A stretch of 64,000 nucleotides of DNA. Origin: Alphaproteobacteria bacterium UBA4588. Lineage in GTDB: Bacteria; Pseudomonadota; Alphaproteobacteria; Rhodobacterales; Rhodobacteraceae. The notes below the pieces were generated by a model, which did no database searches, was not told the DNA's origin, and saw only the letters and a list, made by a program, of their open reading frames with translations. The translations under genes and the position numbers were made by a program. The stretch's first letter is position 1, and each line of letters begins with the position of its first letter. This document shows, one piece after another, positions 18,905 to 30,170 of the stretch. The stretch is taken from positions 186,001 to 250,000 of the forward strand of contig CAJJAW010000003.1 in the NCBI GenBank assembly GCA_905182195.1, read 5' to 3'.

Positions 18905-19873
18905 TTACGCATCAATATTGGCAAACTGATTGCCATCGGTGTTACTAGGCTTAGACCAATCACGCTTCACGCCAAGACGCAGCAATGTTGAACTTGCGAC
19001 GAACACAGACGAATATGTACCCACGAGAACACCCCATATCATGGCAAAAACAAAACCACGGATTACATCACCCCCGAGTATAAACAACGATACTAATGCC
19101 AGTAACGTTGTGACCGAAGTCATTACTGTCCGGCTCAGCGTTTCATTTATAGACAGGTTTAACACTTCGGTTAGATCTTTTTTCTTATAGCGGCGCAGAT
19201 TTTCACGCACGCGGTCAAACACCACAACCGTATCATTCAGAGAGTAACCCACAATAGTAAGCAGTGCCGCAATAATTGCCAGATCAAATTTGATTTGCAA
19301 GGCCGAGAATACGCCAATTGTTAGAATGATGTCGTGCACCAAAGCGCCAACAGCCCCTATTGCAAATTGCCATTCAAAGCGCAGCCAAATATAAATCAGT
19401 ACCACGGTGATTGCTATCACAACCGCCAAAGCTGCTGATTGTATCAACTCACCAGAAACCTTTGGTCCAACAGATTCTACTGATGGAAAGCTAATCCCAG
19501 GAGCCACGCCCTGCAAAGCGGCTTCAACCCGCAACACTATATCTGAGGCTATTGATTCCTGGCCTTCTTGGGCCTGGATACGGATTTGCGCAACGTATTG
19601 ATCATCCCGAAAAGATGGATCAAAGACTTCCGCAATCGAAATGTCACCAAGCCCCAGAGGCTCAAGCGCAGCCCGGTAGTCGGCAATATCGACCGCAGTA
19701 CTACTTTCCGCACGAATGGTCGTGCCGCCCTTGAAATCAATTCCAAAGTTCAGGCCCATTGTTAAAGTTGATACAATTGACAGCACGACCAAAACAGCAG
19801 AAATACCAATCCAAATTTTCCAGCTTTTGAAAAAATCGACTGTCGTATGTTTTCTTACAAGCCTTAAGCGCAT
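18905..19873 (-). CDS. secF: Protein translocase subunit SecF
   Basis: Membrane subunit that with SecD uses the proton gradient to pull proteins across after SecYEG. It is 322 residues with six transmembrane helices and one large periplasmic loop. The conserved TLTMGLNFGIDFKGGTTI after the first helix and VVVFDRVRENLRR in the cytosolic loop are diagnostic. It is three bases behind secD. Confidence 0.96.
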   Translation of the reverse strand: MRLRLVRKHTTVDFFKSWKIWIGISAVLVVLSIVSTLTMGLNFGIDFKGGTTIRAESSTAVDIADYRAALEPLGLGDISIAEVFDPSFRDDQYVAQIRIQAQEGQESIASDIVLRVEAALQGVAPGISFPSVESVGPKVSGELIQSAALAVVIAITVVLIYIWLRFEWQFAIGAVGALVHDIILTIGVFSALQIKFDLAIIAALLTIVGYSLNDTVVVFDRVRENLRRYKKKDLTEVLNLSINETLSRTVMTSVTTLLALVSLFILGGDVIRGFVFAMIWGVLVGTYSSVFVASSTLLRLGVKRDWSKPSNTDGNQFANIDA

Positions 19874-19876
19874 GGC

Positions 19877-21508
19877 CTATACCTCCAGTGTTTTTGGCTT
19901 GCGCCATTCGAACCAAATAACAACCATGATCCGAGTTACAAAAATAGCAGTGAAGACCGACGTGATAATACCCAACCCCAGGGTAATCGCAAAACCCTTA
20001 ACCGGACCAGCCCCCATCACGAACAGGATCGACGCAGTCAAAAACGTGGTTATATTGGCATCAATAATGGCCGACAACGCTTTTTCATAACCAAGCTCAA
20101 TAGCCCTCGCCGGGCCTTTGGCAGTTTTAAGCTCTTCACGGATACGTTCGAAAATCAAAACATTGGCGTCAACGGCCATACCGATTGTTAGTACAATACC
20201 CGCAATACCAGGAAGGGTCAGCGTAGCTCCAATCATCGACAATAGCCCAAAAATCAATCCAATATTTATAATCAAAGCAATATTAGCAAAAATTCCAAAG
20301 GTACCATAAGACATCGCCATAAAGATCAAAACAGCGGCAAAGCCAATGATGCAAGCAATTTTACCTGCATCAATGCTGTCTTGCCCCAATTCCGGGCCGA
20401 CAGTGCGCTCTTCCAAAAATTCTAAACTTGCTGGCAATGAGCCTGCCCGTAGTAAAGTAGACAGGCGGGTGCTTTCAACCACATCAAAGTTGCCAGTGAT
20501 AATGCCTGACCCTCCAGTAATTGCTGACTGGATCACTGGAGCCGAGATAACTTGGTTGTCCAGCACAATAGCAAAGGGCTCTCCAATATGATCAGTAGTA
20601 TATTGGCCAAACTTCCGCGCACCGGTAGTACTAAAGCGAAAGTTCACCGCAGGCCGACCGTTCTGATCAAACGCAGGCTGCGCGTCTGTCAGCTCTTCAC
20701 CAGTGACAACCGGGTTGCGTTCTAGGATGTAGTAAAGAGATTGATTTTCCGCCGATTGTACGAGCTCATTGCCGATCCCAGCACTACCATTGGGGTTACC
20801 AGTTTGGCCCACAACTGTTTGAAAGGTCAAAAGTGCAGGAGTACCAATAAGATCCTTCAACTCTTGTGCCGAGCCAAGGCCCGGCACTTGGATCAAAATC
20901 CGGTCTATCCCCTGGCGTTGAATGGTCGGCTCGCGAGTGCCGGCTTCGTCGACCCGGCGACGAATGATTTCCAACGATTGAGCCATGGTTCGATCATCAG
21001 TGGCCAGCTTTTCAGCTTCAGACAGCATAACAATTAGTTGATCTCCAATTGCGGAAACAACTATGTCGTCGGTCAAACCGCCAGTTAGAGAAGTCACAGG
21101 GCGAGCCAAGCTACGAACGGCTTCCATCGCACTGTCCATTGCGTCTGGATTACCAATTCGAACCCGCAATTCACCCTCGCCACCATCCTGCTGCCGGATG
21201 GCTCCGATTGTGGCACGTTCCTCACGCAAAACATTACGCACTTCTGGCCAAAAAGCCTCAATACGTGTGGTGTAAACCTCTGCCAATTTAATTTCACCCA
21301 ACAGGTGAGCCCCACCGCGCAGATCCAACCCAAGATTAACCAGGCCAGAAGGCAAAAAAGAAGGCCATCCCATGGCGTCTAAGCCAGCTACTTTGCTATC
21401 ATTGTATGTCTCAACTTTGGAATAAAACCCATTGGGTAGAGCAAATATAAGCCCTATCACGCAGGTTGCCCATATCAACACCCGCTTCCAACCTTCTATT
21501 TGCAGCAT
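19877..21508 (-). CDS. secD: Protein translocase subunit SecD
   Basis: Partner of SecF, 543 residues. The order is: first helix, LGLDLRGGAHLL, the large periplasmic P1 domain (about 60-340), then five C-terminal helices containing GMAVDANVLIFERIREEL. It acts in the late steps of Sec export. It is followed by secF and preceded by yajC 33 bases upstream, forming the yajC-secD-secF set. Confidence 0.96.
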   Translation of the reverse strand: MLQIEGWKRVLIWATCVIGLIFALPNGFYSKVETYNDSKVAGLDAMGWPSFLPSGLVNLGLDLRGGAHLLGEIKLAEVYTTRIEAFWPEVRNVLREERATIGAIRQQDGGEGELRVRIGNPDAMDSAMEAVRSLARPVTSLTGGLTDDIVVSAIGDQLIVMLSEAEKLATDDRTMAQSLEIIRRRVDEAGTREPTIQRQGIDRILIQVPGLGSAQELKDLIGTPALLTFQTVVGQTGNPNGSAGIGNELVQSAENQSLYYILERNPVVTGEELTDAQPAFDQNGRPAVNFRFSTTGARKFGQYTTDHIGEPFAIVLDNQVISAPVIQSAITGGSGIITGNFDVVESTRLSTLLRAGSLPASLEFLEERTVGPELGQDSIDAGKIACIIGFAAVLIFMAMSYGTFGIFANIALIINIGLIFGLLSMIGATLTLPGIAGIVLTIGMAVDANVLIFERIREELKTAKGPARAIELGYEKALSAIIDANITTFLTASILFVMGAGPVKGFAITLGLGIITSVFTAIFVTRIMVVIWFEWRKPKTLEV

Positions 21509-21541
21509 AGTATGGCTCCTGGCCTATAGGTTTTCAGGCGT

Positions 21542-21823
21542 TTAGCTTGCTGGAGTCGTTTTACTGCGAACATCTGAAATGGTAGCCTGTACGACGTTGA
21601 CACGCACGTCCTTGGCGAGTTCAACTTCGACTTCATTGCTATCAGCTTTGATCTTGGTCACCTTCCCGATCAAACCACCAGCGGTAACTACTTCATCACC
21701 TTTGGCCAGATTATTGACCATATTCTGATGTTCTTTCATCTTCTTTTGCTGTGGCCGAAAAACAAGCATATAAAAAATGCCAATAATCAGCAGTGGAAAC
21801 ATAAATGTGCCTAAAGTGTCCAT
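21542..21823 (-). CDS. yajC: Preprotein translocase subunit YajC
   Basis: A 93-residue single-helix membrane protein of the SecDF-YajC complex. The helix (about residues 7-24, ending MLVFRPQQKKMKEHQ) and the soluble part LAKGDEVVTAGGLIGKV are classic. It is first in the yajC-secDF-Mth938-ccm run. The divergent gap to serS (about 245 bases) contains no convincing further gene. Confidence 0.95.
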   Translation of the reverse strand: MDTLGTFMFPLLIIGIFYMLVFRPQQKKMKEHQNMVNNLAKGDEVVTAGGLIGKVTKIKADSNEVEVELAKDVRVNVVQATISDVRSKTTPAS

Positions 21824-22069
21824 AAAGACCTCGTAATTCTGTCATACGGCACCGCGCCGCAGGTTCTGTCAGAATGTATGGTTTGAGGGGCCGATTTGCA
21901 AGCGTATTGAAGCCCCAGGCATTGATGTTTGAAGCAATATTCTTGATTATATTATTATGCCCAGCAGTCTTTCAAAGCCAGATTGCTAGCCCACTGGGAA
22001 ATTGCCCCGTGACCCCCACGCCACCTTTGGGCATATACAATGCAGTGATTCTATTAAAGGAGACGAGAA

Positions 22070-23362
22070 ATGCATGATATCCGTGCCATCCGCGAAAACC
22101 CTGCCGCTTTTGATACCGCCTTGGCGCGCAGAGGAAATACGCCAGTCTCTTCGGACATCTTAGCCCTCGACTTAGCACGACGAGCCTGCATTCAAGCCAC
22201 TGAGGCCGCTCAATCTGAACAAAACAGAGCCAGTAAGTTAGTGGGTGCTGCCAAAGCCAAAGGCGATGAGGCTGAGTTCAACCAGCTGCGTGCTTTAGTG
22301 TCTGAAAAAAAAGTGGAAATGGCCAGCCTTAGTGAAGAGGCAAAGGTCAAGGATGAGGCATTGACCGCTATGCTAATGGATATCCCAAATCTGCCATATG
22401 ATGATACACCAGATGGCGCAGACGAAAATAGTAATGTGGAGATACATCGCTGGGGTATTCCGCCATCGTTTGATTTTAACCCAAAAGAACATTTCGAATT
22501 GGCCGCTGCCAAGGATGGACTAGACTTTGAAACTGCAGGAAAAATTTCTGGTAGCCGCTTTGTGATTATGTCTGGGGCAATTGCCCGTATGCACCGCGCA
22601 TTAGCGCAGTTTATGTTGGATACTCACATTAACGAAAATGGGTTAACTGAGACCAATACCCCGGTTTTAGTGCGTGATGAAGCGATGCGCGGTACCGGGC
22701 AATTACCAAAATTTTCTGAGGACAGCTATCAAACCACGAACGGCTGGTGGTTGATCCCCACCTCAGAAGTGACGTTGACCAATATAGTATCTGGCTTAAC
22801 CGTGGATGAGACTACCTTACCGCGCCGCTATACTGCACATTCTTTGTGTTTCCGCTCTGAAGCTGGCAGTGCCGGGCGGGATACCGCAGGGATGTTGCGC
22901 CAGCATCAATTTGAAAAAGTTGAGATGGTGTCTGTTACTCACCCCGATCATTCTCGCAAAGAGCTGGACCGTATGACCAAATGCGCTGAAGGAATCCTGG
23001 AGCATTTAGAACTGCCCTATCGCACGGTAGCCCTTTGCGTGGGCGATATGGGTTTTGGCGCACGCCGAACGCATGACATTGAAGTGTGGTTACCTGGGCA
23101 AGATTCTTATCGTGAGATAAGTTCCTGTTCAGTCTGTGGCGACTTTCAAGCCCGCCGGATGAACGCGCGCTTCAAACCAGCTATGGGCGGCAAGCCAGAA
23201 TTTTTGCATACGCTGAATGGCTCTGGCCTGGCCGTAGGCCGCTGCTTGATTGCCGTCTTGGAAAATGGCCAACAAGCAGATGGCTCGGTTACAATTCCGC
23301 AGGTTTTAAGGCGCTATATGGGTGATGCAACAATAATCAAAGCCAACGGAACATTATCGTAA
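22070..23362 (+). CDS. serS: Seryl-tRNA synthetase
   Basis: Class II aminoacyl-tRNA synthetase charging tRNA-Ser. It has the N-terminal coiled-coil arm (about residues 25-100), then the catalytic core with motif 2 [28 protein letters not shown] and motif 3 [18 protein letters not shown]. Its 430 residues are the usual length. AAAGGAG lies about eight bases before the ATG. Convergent with der, with 50 bases between stops and no strong terminator. Confidence 0.96.
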   Translation: MHDIRAIRENPAAFDTALARRGNTPVSSDILALDLARRACIQATEAAQSEQNRASKLVGAAKAKGDEAEFNQLRALVSEKKVEMASLSEEAKVKDEALTAMLMDIPNLPYDDTPDGADENSNVEIHRWGIPPSFDFNPKEHFELAAAKDGLDFETAGKISGSRFVIMSGAIARMHRALAQFMLDTHINENGLTETNTPVLVRDEAMRGTGQLPKFSEDSYQTTNGWWLIPTSEVTLTNIVSGLTVDETTLPRRYTAHSLCFRSEAGSAGRDTAGMLRQHQFEKVEMVSVTHPDHSRKELDRMTKCAEGILEHLELPYRTVALCVGDMGFGARRTHDIEVWLPGQDSYREISSCSVCGDFQARRMNARFKPAMGGKPEFLHTLNGSGLAVGRCLIAVLENGQQADGSVTIPQVLRRYMGDATIIKANGTLS

Positions 23363-23413
23363 CCAACGGAAACGGGAACTAAAATTTTTCATCTAAAACG
23401 ATACAAACCCAGG

Positions 23414-24871
23414 CTATTTAAAAGGTTTTTTTCCAAGGTGCTTTCGCAGCCGTGATGGGGTGGATTTCTTTTTATCTTTATAAGGGTTTTGATCGCCCTG
23501 ACCGCGCATCCACATGCGGATGGGTGTACCAGGCATATCAAAGTCTTCGCGCAAACCATTGACCAAATACCGCGAATAGCTCTCAGCAATCTTATCAGGA
23601 TAAGAGCACATCACTACAAAACCTGGTGGCCGTGTCTTTGCTTGGGTCATATAACGAAGCTTAATACGGCGCCCCCCTGGAGCGGGGGGCGGATGCGCCT
23701 CAACCATACCAGCCAACCATCTGTTCAAATGGCTGGTCGCAATGCGGCGGTTCCATACTTCATGGGCCTTCATCACAGCTTCCTGCAAACGGTCCAAACC
23801 TTTACCAGTTTTTGCAGATACTGTGACCAACGGCGCGCCACGAAGCTGAGGAAGCAATCTTTCAAACGACTCCCTCAAAGTGCGCAACTTGGCCTGCTTT
23901 TCAGGTTCCAAATCCCATTTATTTACAGCCAATACCACAGCCCGTCCTTCACGTTCGGCCAGATCTGAGATACGTAGATCTTGTTGTTCAAAGGGGATAT
24001 CTGCATCCAGCAGAACCACCACAACTTCAGCAAATTTGACCGCACGCAGGCCATCACTCACAGACAGTTTTTCCAGTTTTTCTTGGACCTTGGCCTTCTT
24101 GCGCATGCCCGCTGTATCAAAAATACGCGTCGGAATCCCGCCCCAATCCAAAGTAAGCGAGATAGCATCACGAGTGATCCCAGCTTCAGGGCCAGTCAAG
24201 AGGCGATCTTCCCCCAAAATTTTATTAATTAGGGTAGACTTACCTGCGTTGGGTCTGCCAATTACCGCTACTTGAAGCGGTTTCTGCGGAGTGGGTAAGC
24301 GATATTCTTCTTCCGCGTCACCCTCTTCAAGAACTAAATCAACAATAGGCGCATCCTCCTGCGCTTTTTCGTCAGCGGCATCGATCAAAGGCGCCAACAT
24401 CATTGCCAGCTCACCCATACCTTCACCATGCTCTGCAGACATCCGCAAAGGTTCTCCGAGGCCCAAAGAATATGCCTCCAAGACGCCTCCATCGGCGGCA
24501 CGCCCCTCGCCTTTGTTGGCAACTAAAAATACATGTGCGTTTCGTTTACGCAGAATATCCGCAAAGACCTCATCCGTAGGGGTGATCCCACTACGAGCAT
24601 CAATCATAAATAGGCACGCATCAGCCATATCAACTGCACGCTCTGTGAGGCGGCGCATACGGCCCTGAAGACTTTCGTCCGTGACTTCTTCCAAACCAGC
24701 AGTATCAATCACTGTAAATTTAAGATGACCAAGACGAGCACCTCCTTCGCGCAAATCTCGAGTCACACCCGGTTGATTGTCAACCAGCGCAAGCTTGCGG
24801 CCCACTAACCGATTGAATAATGTGGATTTTCCAACATTTGGACGGCCAACGATTGCCAGAGTAAAGGACAT
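23414..24871 (-). CDS. der: GTPase Der (EngA)
   Basis: Ribosome-assembly GTPase with two tandem G domains and a KH-like C-terminal domain. G1 motifs are GRPNVGKST (residues 8-16) and GRPNAGKST (about 208-216); DTAG and NKxD-type motifs appear in both halves (NKGE in the first and NKWD in the second). The C-terminal basic tail ends [18 protein letters not shown]. Length is 485. Last gene of a YfgM-like-bamB-der run. Confidence 0.96.
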   Translation of the reverse strand: MSFTLAIVGRPNVGKSTLFNRLVGRKLALVDNQPGVTRDLREGGARLGHLKFTVIDTAGLEEVTDESLQGRMRRLTERAVDMADACLFMIDARSGITPTDEVFADILRKRNAHVFLVANKGEGRAADGGVLEAYSLGLGEPLRMSAEHGEGMGELAMMLAPLIDAADEKAQEDAPIVDLVLEEGDAEEEYRLPTPQKPLQVAVIGRPNAGKSTLINKILGEDRLLTGPEAGITRDAISLTLDWGGIPTRIFDTAGMRKKAKVQEKLEKLSVSDGLRAVKFAEVVVVLLDADIPFEQQDLRISDLAEREGRAVVLAVNKWDLEPEKQAKLRTLRESFERLLPQLRGAPLVTVSAKTGKGLDRLQEAVMKAHEVWNRRIATSHLNRWLAGMVEAHPPPAPGGRRIKLRYMTQAKTRPPGFVVMCSYPDKIAESYSRYLVNGLREDFDMPGTPIRMWMRGQGDQNPYKDKKKSTPSRLRKHLGKKPFK

Positions 24872-24920
24872 GTGAGCCCACTTTCAATAAATTAAAGTCG
24901 AGCGTTACACCATGTTTTGC

Positions 24921-26234
24921 TTAACGGAAAGCCAGTAGATCACCTTTGGTGCTCAAAACATACAATGTACTATCAACAACAATAGGCGCACTGGCAGCTC
25001 CCGAAGGCATTTTAAGTGTTGAGATTAACTCACCATTCGCTGGATTAAACCGTCGAATTTTTCCATCTGAGGACGCAATAACCAGCCCACCCCCAGCCAA
25101 TATAGGCCCGTAATGTGCAAAAACCTTTGCACGACGGTTTACATTATCTTTAGTAAAGTTAGGCAAAGGAGTAGACCATAGAAGACTACCATCGTCTTTC
25201 GAAACACGTATCAAATTACTTTGATCACTCACGGCAAAGATAGAACTCCCAGCAACAAAAATATCACCCCGACTGCCATACTTGGCTGTCCACATTCGTA
25301 ATCCTGTGTTCAAATCCACAGCGGCCATGCGGCCAGCAGAATTAGCCAAGTAAACCACAGAGCCCTCGACAACTGGCTGGCCAGTGATATCTTGTACCTG
25401 ACCCCAAGCACGACCCAATCGCCCACCGGTTAAAAGTGAACTCCAGCTTCGCATACCACCTTGTCGGAAGGTCGCAAGCACATCGCCGGAACCAAAAGGA
25501 AAAAGTACGTATTTATCAGAAATTGCGGCTCCAGGACCGCCAACATGTCCAGACCTTACAGCTGGGCCAACAACTTGCCATTTGATCCGTCCATTTTCTG
25601 TTTCAATGGCCCAAGCGGCTCCATCTCGTGCCGAAATATATAGTAGATTATTATCAACAGTAGGAGAGGACCCACCATAACTGGCGAGATCTTGAGCCCA
25701 AGATTCTTCACCACTAGCCACACTCAACGCTAAAACTGTGCCAAATCCTGTAGTGACGAAAAGTTGTTCTCCCTGCACGGCCAAACCGCCTCCAGAGGCA
25801 TCATTCGTATCATCATATTTTTTACTTACATTTTTCTGCCAAATAATTTTTCCGTCTAACCCTAAGGCCGTGACCAAAGATCTACTATCCAATGTAAAAA
25901 TACGCCCCGACTGCATAATTGGTGTAGCAGTCATTTGATGACGCCGCCCGTCGCCCTGTCCGATCTTTATTGACCACTGCAGGGTCAACTCAGGTGCTAA
26001 TTCCAAATGCCCTGGAAAATGCTGCGCATTTCCGCCTTGATGGGTCCACTGAACATTAGCACGTGCTTGAGGCAGCTCTAATGGAGGAGGGTTTTCAATT
26101 ATAAAACGGTCCATGTTTTCAACAAAAACAGAACCATCGAGCATTTCGCGTTCGCCTTCTAAACGCGATGGATCATTTGAGCAGCCAACACCCAAAATCA
26201 TAAGCCCAGTGTAGAGCACAGCCTTAAATTTCAT
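24921..26234 (-). CDS. bamB: Outer membrane assembly lipoprotein BamB-like (PQQ repeats)
   Basis: Lipoprotein of the BAM complex that helps insert outer-membrane barrel proteins. The signal peptide ends in a lipobox ILGVGC (Cys18). The rest is an eight-bladed propeller built of PQQ-type repeats with recurring A-x-D/E-x-x-x-G-x-x-x-W patterns (for example ALGLDGKIIWQKN, AVDLNTGLRMWTAK, RVSKDDGSLLWSTP). Length is 437. Placement between a YfgM-like gene and der matches the yfgM-bamB-der order of E. coli. Confidence 0.9.
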   Translation of the reverse strand: MKFKAVLYTGLMILGVGCSNDPSRLEGEREMLDGSVFVENMDRFIIENPPPLELPQARANVQWTHQGGNAQHFPGHLELAPELTLQWSIKIGQGDGRRHQMTATPIMQSGRIFTLDSRSLVTALGLDGKIIWQKNVSKKYDDTNDASGGGLAVQGEQLFVTTGFGTVLALSVASGEESWAQDLASYGGSSPTVDNNLLYISARDGAAWAIETENGRIKWQVVGPAVRSGHVGGPGAAISDKYVLFPFGSGDVLATFRQGGMRSWSSLLTGGRLGRAWGQVQDITGQPVVEGSVVYLANSAGRMAAVDLNTGLRMWTAKYGSRGDIFVAGSSIFAVSDQSNLIRVSKDDGSLLWSTPLPNFTKDNVNRRAKVFAHYGPILAGGGLVIASSDGKIRRFNPANGELISTLKMPSGAASAPIVVDSTLYVLSTKGDLLAFR

Positions 26235-26265
26235 GCATGGCTCCTAAGTAACTCGTTATTGCGCC

Positions 26266-26928
26266 CTAATCTTCAATACCAGAACCAAATTGCGTTGCCA
26301 ACTCAGGCTTTGACCCCAAGGCCACGATCAACTCACCCATGCGCTGGACTTGAGCCTGAGAGGCTTCAGTATCCTGAATATGCGATTGCAAGAGAGCCAA
26401 AGCTACATCCAAATTACCTCGCTCCAGCTCAACAGCTACCAGCATCTCGGTTGCCACATTTCGGTATAACCCACCCGGTACAGATAGATCAGACAAGATC
26501 AAAATAGCCTCATCTAGTGACACTGCGTTAGGCGTAGCTGCTAACTTTAGACGCGCTAAATCTCTAACATACTCAGGCTGATCTGTATTAGTAGCTATAC
26601 CCCTCAATAGATCCACAGCTTGACTTTGGTCCCCGCCCGCAGCCAGAAAACTAGCGACAACGTTACCGCTATCTGTTAGAGCAATAGCCGTAATAGCTGC
26701 GTTACTTTCAACCTCACTTTCAAGATCCAACGCAGTTAACAACGCGTCACCTCGAACCTGAGCAACTTCTTCCGCAGCAGATTTGTACCACTCGTTATAG
26801 GCGGTAGATCCTACTAGTATCAAAATTACTACAGCAGGGATCCAACCATAGCGGCGGAAATAGCCGAAAAGCCTGTCGCGACGGACTTCCTCTGTAACTT
26901 CGTCAATAAAACTGTCTGTATCGGACAT
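26266..26928 (-). CDS. YfgM-like tetratricopeptide membrane protein
   Basis: Membrane-anchored periplasmic protein of the YfgM/DUF2133 type, which in E. coli is an ancillary SecYEG component. From MSDTDSFIDEV it has 220 residues: a cytosolic acidic start, one transmembrane helix (about 31-48, GWIPAVVILILVGSTAY) and a helical repeat domain. An upstream in-frame ATG adds 19 residues that do not resemble the family. It lies 31 bases before bamB on the same strand. Confidence 0.85.
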   Translation of the reverse strand: MSDTDSFIDEVTEEVRRDRLFGYFRRYGWIPAVVILILVGSTAYNEWYKSAAEEVAQVRGDALLTALDLESEVESNAAITAIALTDSGNVVASFLAAGGDQSQAVDLLRGIATNTDQPEYVRDLARLKLAATPNAVSLDEAILILSDLSVPGGLYRNVATEMLVAVELERGNLDVALALLQSHIQDTEASQAQVQRMGELIVALGSKPELATQFGSGIED

Positions 26929-27038
26929 TTTGAACCACCATGTTAGTGTTTCTTTTATATAGTCAAAACCGAAGACGGCGTACAACCCCTCAAGAGCAAG
27001 ATTGGCAGGTCAAAGCTCCAGATCCAACGCAGTACCCG

Positions 27039-30000
27039 TCAAAGGCCAGATATTGCCTGGTTCTCTCCATGTACATCTGGTCTGATACGAGAAAAACGAA
27101 GTTTTACTCGCGTCAACCAAGCATTAACGTTGTCGCCAAGTACTAATAAAGCTGGAGTTGCAAGCAATGTAAGTATTGTTGCAAACGTAAGGCCACCAGC
27201 AATTGTACTGGATAAATCCGTCCACCACTGTGATGACGGCGCACCAGACAAAATAGATCTTTCACCAAACTGGATGGTCAATCCAAACACCATTGGCAGT
27301 AGCCCCATAATAGTAGTTACAGCAGTCAACAGCACAGGTCTAAACCGCGCAAGACCAGCATGAAACGCCGCCTGCTTTGCTCCATAGCCTTTAGCCCGAA
27401 ACTCGTTAAACGTGTCTATCAAAACGATGTTATTGTTCACAACAACCCCCGCCAACGCAATAATACCCAACCCTGACATAACTATTCCAAAAGGACGATC
27501 CATCAGCCATAACCCTAAAAATACTCCACCAGACGATAAGATGATCGCTGACATTGTTACAAACGTTTGCCAAACGGAATTAAATTGGATCATCAGAACA
27601 AGGATCATGAGACACATAGACAAAGAAAAAGCTTGACCAAAAAAGGTCTGAGTTTCCGCAATATCTTCGTTTTCACCACCAAAAATAATTGAACTAGACA
27701 ACGGAATTATTTTATTTTCTATTACCGCACTTTGAAGTGTCTCAACTTGCTTGGCTGGCAAAAGGCCTTCTTTGACATCGGCATCAATCGAATAAAACCG
27801 CTTACCATTTTTTCGTTCAATATCACCTCCCCTGGGCCGTGGTATTAATTTGGCAAATACGGACAAAGGTACGTATTCGCCCACGGCAGTTGGAATTCGG
27901 ATCTCTTCCAGATGATCAAGATTGCGTTGATCGCTCGGAAAGCGCAGTTTTATGTCCAGTTCGCCGTCAATATCGTCGGGACGGTAGTCAGAAATACTGA
28001 CGCCTCCTGTCAACAATTTTACCATGTTTCCGAGCGCATCAATAGAGACCCCATGGCGACTAGCTTCGTCACGATCAAATTCTATCGTCCACTCGATACC
28101 AGGTAACGGACGCGTATCTTTAATATCTATAAAACCACCAATTTCGTTCATTAAACTAACCACAGAGTTCGTTGCTTGCGCAGCCTTTTCTAGATCATTG
28201 TCAAAGACCTCTATATGGATTGGAGCTCCACCGCCCGGGCCCGCTTGTTCTTTTTGGATGTTGACTTTAATTCCAACCACCCCCTCAAGCCTTTGGCGCA
28301 TTTGCTCCATCAAAGTGTTGACCGTTTCACGCTGTTGCCAGTCATCAAACACCGTACGAATGGATCCAATCGAGTCTCTGGGAGCCTGTTCATCTGACCC
28401 CAGTTTAGCATAATTTGCGGATACACCAGTTAAACCCAACACTCGGGATTCTGCCTGTTTTAAAAGATCATCACGCTCATCCGCAGCAAGATCACCACGG
28501 GCTAAGACTTGAATTGCAGCTTGGTCTGGTTCTACGTCGGGGAAAAAGCTCACCCCTAAGCCAGCCGAAAAATAACCTCCAAAAGAAACAACCATAAAAC
28601 CTATAATAAACAATACGACAAGCATTGGGTATTGAATAGCTCGCTTGAGAATCCAGCGGTATGAGCGCGGTGCTGAATGGTGGACGGCCCCACCGACAGA
28701 GACTTTTTTACCAAACATACCGCCTAACACTGGAATGAATATTAATGCCATTAATAAGGATGCCGATAATACGCAAATCACAGTAATAGGTAAAAATTTC
28801 ATAAAGCTGCCAACAATACCAGGCCAAAATAGTAGCGGGAGAAATACCATTAATGTAGTAACTGTCGAAGCTATAATTGGCCAAGCCATTCGAACAGCTC
28901 CCTCACGGTATGCTGTTGCCCGATCTACTGATTGTGCTATCCTTCTGTCCGCATATTCAATTGTGACAATCACCCCGTCCACAAGCATACCAGCAACAAG
29001 AATAAGCGAGAATAGTACAACAATATTGAGCGTAATACCCATGTTGTAAAGCAAGGCTATACCAATCAAAAAACTACCAGGGATTGCCAGCGCAACCAGA
29101 GCAGCATTTCGCAGTCCAAGGCTTGCAACGACGACTATCATAACGATCAAAACTGCAGCAGTTACGTTATTTCCAAGATCACCAAGGGTTGAGCGTACAT
29201 TTTTTGATTTATCCAAAAGATAATTAACTTGCACATCGCCAGACATAGCGGCAACTTCAGTGTCAATAATCTTACGGGTCGCTTCTGCAACTTCAATAAG
29301 GTTGGCGCCTACCCTTTTCTTTACATCTAGAACCAGAGAACTTTGGCCATTAACCCGCGAACGATTGTCTGAATCTACAAACGCCCGGCGTACCCTTGCA
29401 ATATCTTCGAAATGAATAGTATTTCCGTCGCCAATTTTGATTGGCAACTTCATCAAATCCTCGATTGTTTCAATTACGCCGGGCACTTTGAGCGCAAGAC
29501 GTCCCGCCCCAGTGTCTATGGAACCAGCCGTAACAAGCTGGTTATTGGCCGATACAAGGCCTATGACCATTGCAGGGTTAAGACCGTAGCTTTCCATAGC
29601 ACCGGCATCAATAAGTACTTCGACCATTTCCTCACGGTCACCGCCAATCTCAACTTCCAGAACTCCTTCGACCGCTTCAAGTTTGTCTTTTAAATCGCGA
29701 GCGGCCAAAATCAGTAATTTTTCGGGTACCTCGCCATAAATAGCAGCTGTTAGAATTGGAAAAAGAGACAATGAAATTTCAGTGATTTTAGGGGCGTCAG
29801 CGCTTGGAGGTAGATCTGGTTTAGCATCATCAACAGCTTTGCGTACGTCCTCGAGAACCAAGTCAATATCTTCTCCCGCAAGAAACTCCAGGGTTACTGA
29901 CGCGTATCCTTCACTTGCTGCACTAGTCATTTTATCAAGACCTGCGACCGATCTAAGTTGCTTTTCAAGCGGCTTAACTAAGAGCTTTTCCGCATCAGTT

Positions 30001-30170
30001 GGTGAAATGCCAGAGTAGCGGACCGAGACATAGGAAATCGGAATATCAATATCAGGTTCAGCTTGCTTCGGAATATTATTCCAAGCATTTAAGCCAACGC
30101 CAAATATTATCATTATCATGAAAATAATTGCACCAGGCCTTTTGAACGCCGCGTGGATTATAGATTGCAT
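27039..30170 (-). CDS. RND-family efflux permease
   Basis: Inner-membrane proton-driven exporter of the AcrB/HAE-1 type, 1043 residues. It has twelve transmembrane segments in two halves, each with a large periplasmic loop. Visible marks are GVGLNAWNNIPKQAEPDI in helix 1 and the helix-4 charged motif VAGMLVDGVIVTIEYADRR. In the second half, GIIALAGVVVNNNIVLIDTFNEFR is diagnostic. Substrate unknown. Its start overlaps the adaptor gene's stop by one base. No outer-membrane channel gene is nearby. Confidence 0.93.
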   Translation of the reverse strand: MQSIIHAAFKRPGAIIFMIMIIFGVGLNAWNNIPKQAEPDIDIPISYVSVRYSGISPTDAEKLLVKPLEKQLRSVAGLDKMTSAASEGYASVTLEFLAGEDIDLVLEDVRKAVDDAKPDLPPSADAPKITEISLSLFPILTAAIYGEVPEKLLILAARDLKDKLEAVEGVLEVEIGGDREEMVEVLIDAGAMESYGLNPAMVIGLVSANNQLVTAGSIDTGAGRLALKVPGVIETIEDLMKLPIKIGDGNTIHFEDIARVRRAFVDSDNRSRVNGQSSLVLDVKKRVGANLIEVAEATRKIIDTEVAAMSGDVQVNYLLDKSKNVRSTLGDLGNNVTAAVLIVMIVVVASLGLRNAALVALAIPGSFLIGIALLYNMGITLNIVVLFSLILVAGMLVDGVIVTIEYADRRIAQSVDRATAYREGAVRMAWPIIASTVTTLMVFLPLLFWPGIVGSFMKFLPITVICVLSASLLMALIFIPVLGGMFGKKVSVGGAVHHSAPRSYRWILKRAIQYPMLVVLFIIGFMVVSFGGYFSAGLGVSFFPDVEPDQAAIQVLARGDLAADERDDLLKQAESRVLGLTGVSANYAKLGSDEQAPRDSIGSIRTVFDDWQQRETVNTLMEQMRQRLEGVVGIKVNIQKEQAGPGGGAPIHIEVFDNDLEKAAQATNSVVSLMNEIGGFIDIKDTRPLPGIEWTIEFDRDEASRHGVSIDALGNMVKLLTGGVSISDYRPDDIDGELDIKLRFPSDQRNLDHLEEIRIPTAVGEYVPLSVFAKLIPRPRGGDIERKNGKRFYSIDADVKEGLLPAKQVETLQSAVIENKIIPLSSSIIFGGENEDIAETQTFFGQAFSLSMCLMILVLMIQFNSVWQTFVTMSAIILSSGGVFLGLWLMDRPFGIVMSGLGIIALAGVVVNNNIVLIDTFNEFRAKGYGAKQAAFHAGLARFRPVLLTAVTTIMGLLPMVFGLTIQFGERSILSGAPSSQWWTDLSSTIAGGLTFATILTLLATPALLVLGDNVNAWLTRVKLRFSRIRPDVHGENQAISGL

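Noticed and set aside
21874..22077. A 67-codon open frame in the yajC-serS gap
   Set aside because: No ribosome-binding site, odd composition, and it overlaps the serS start; read as chance.
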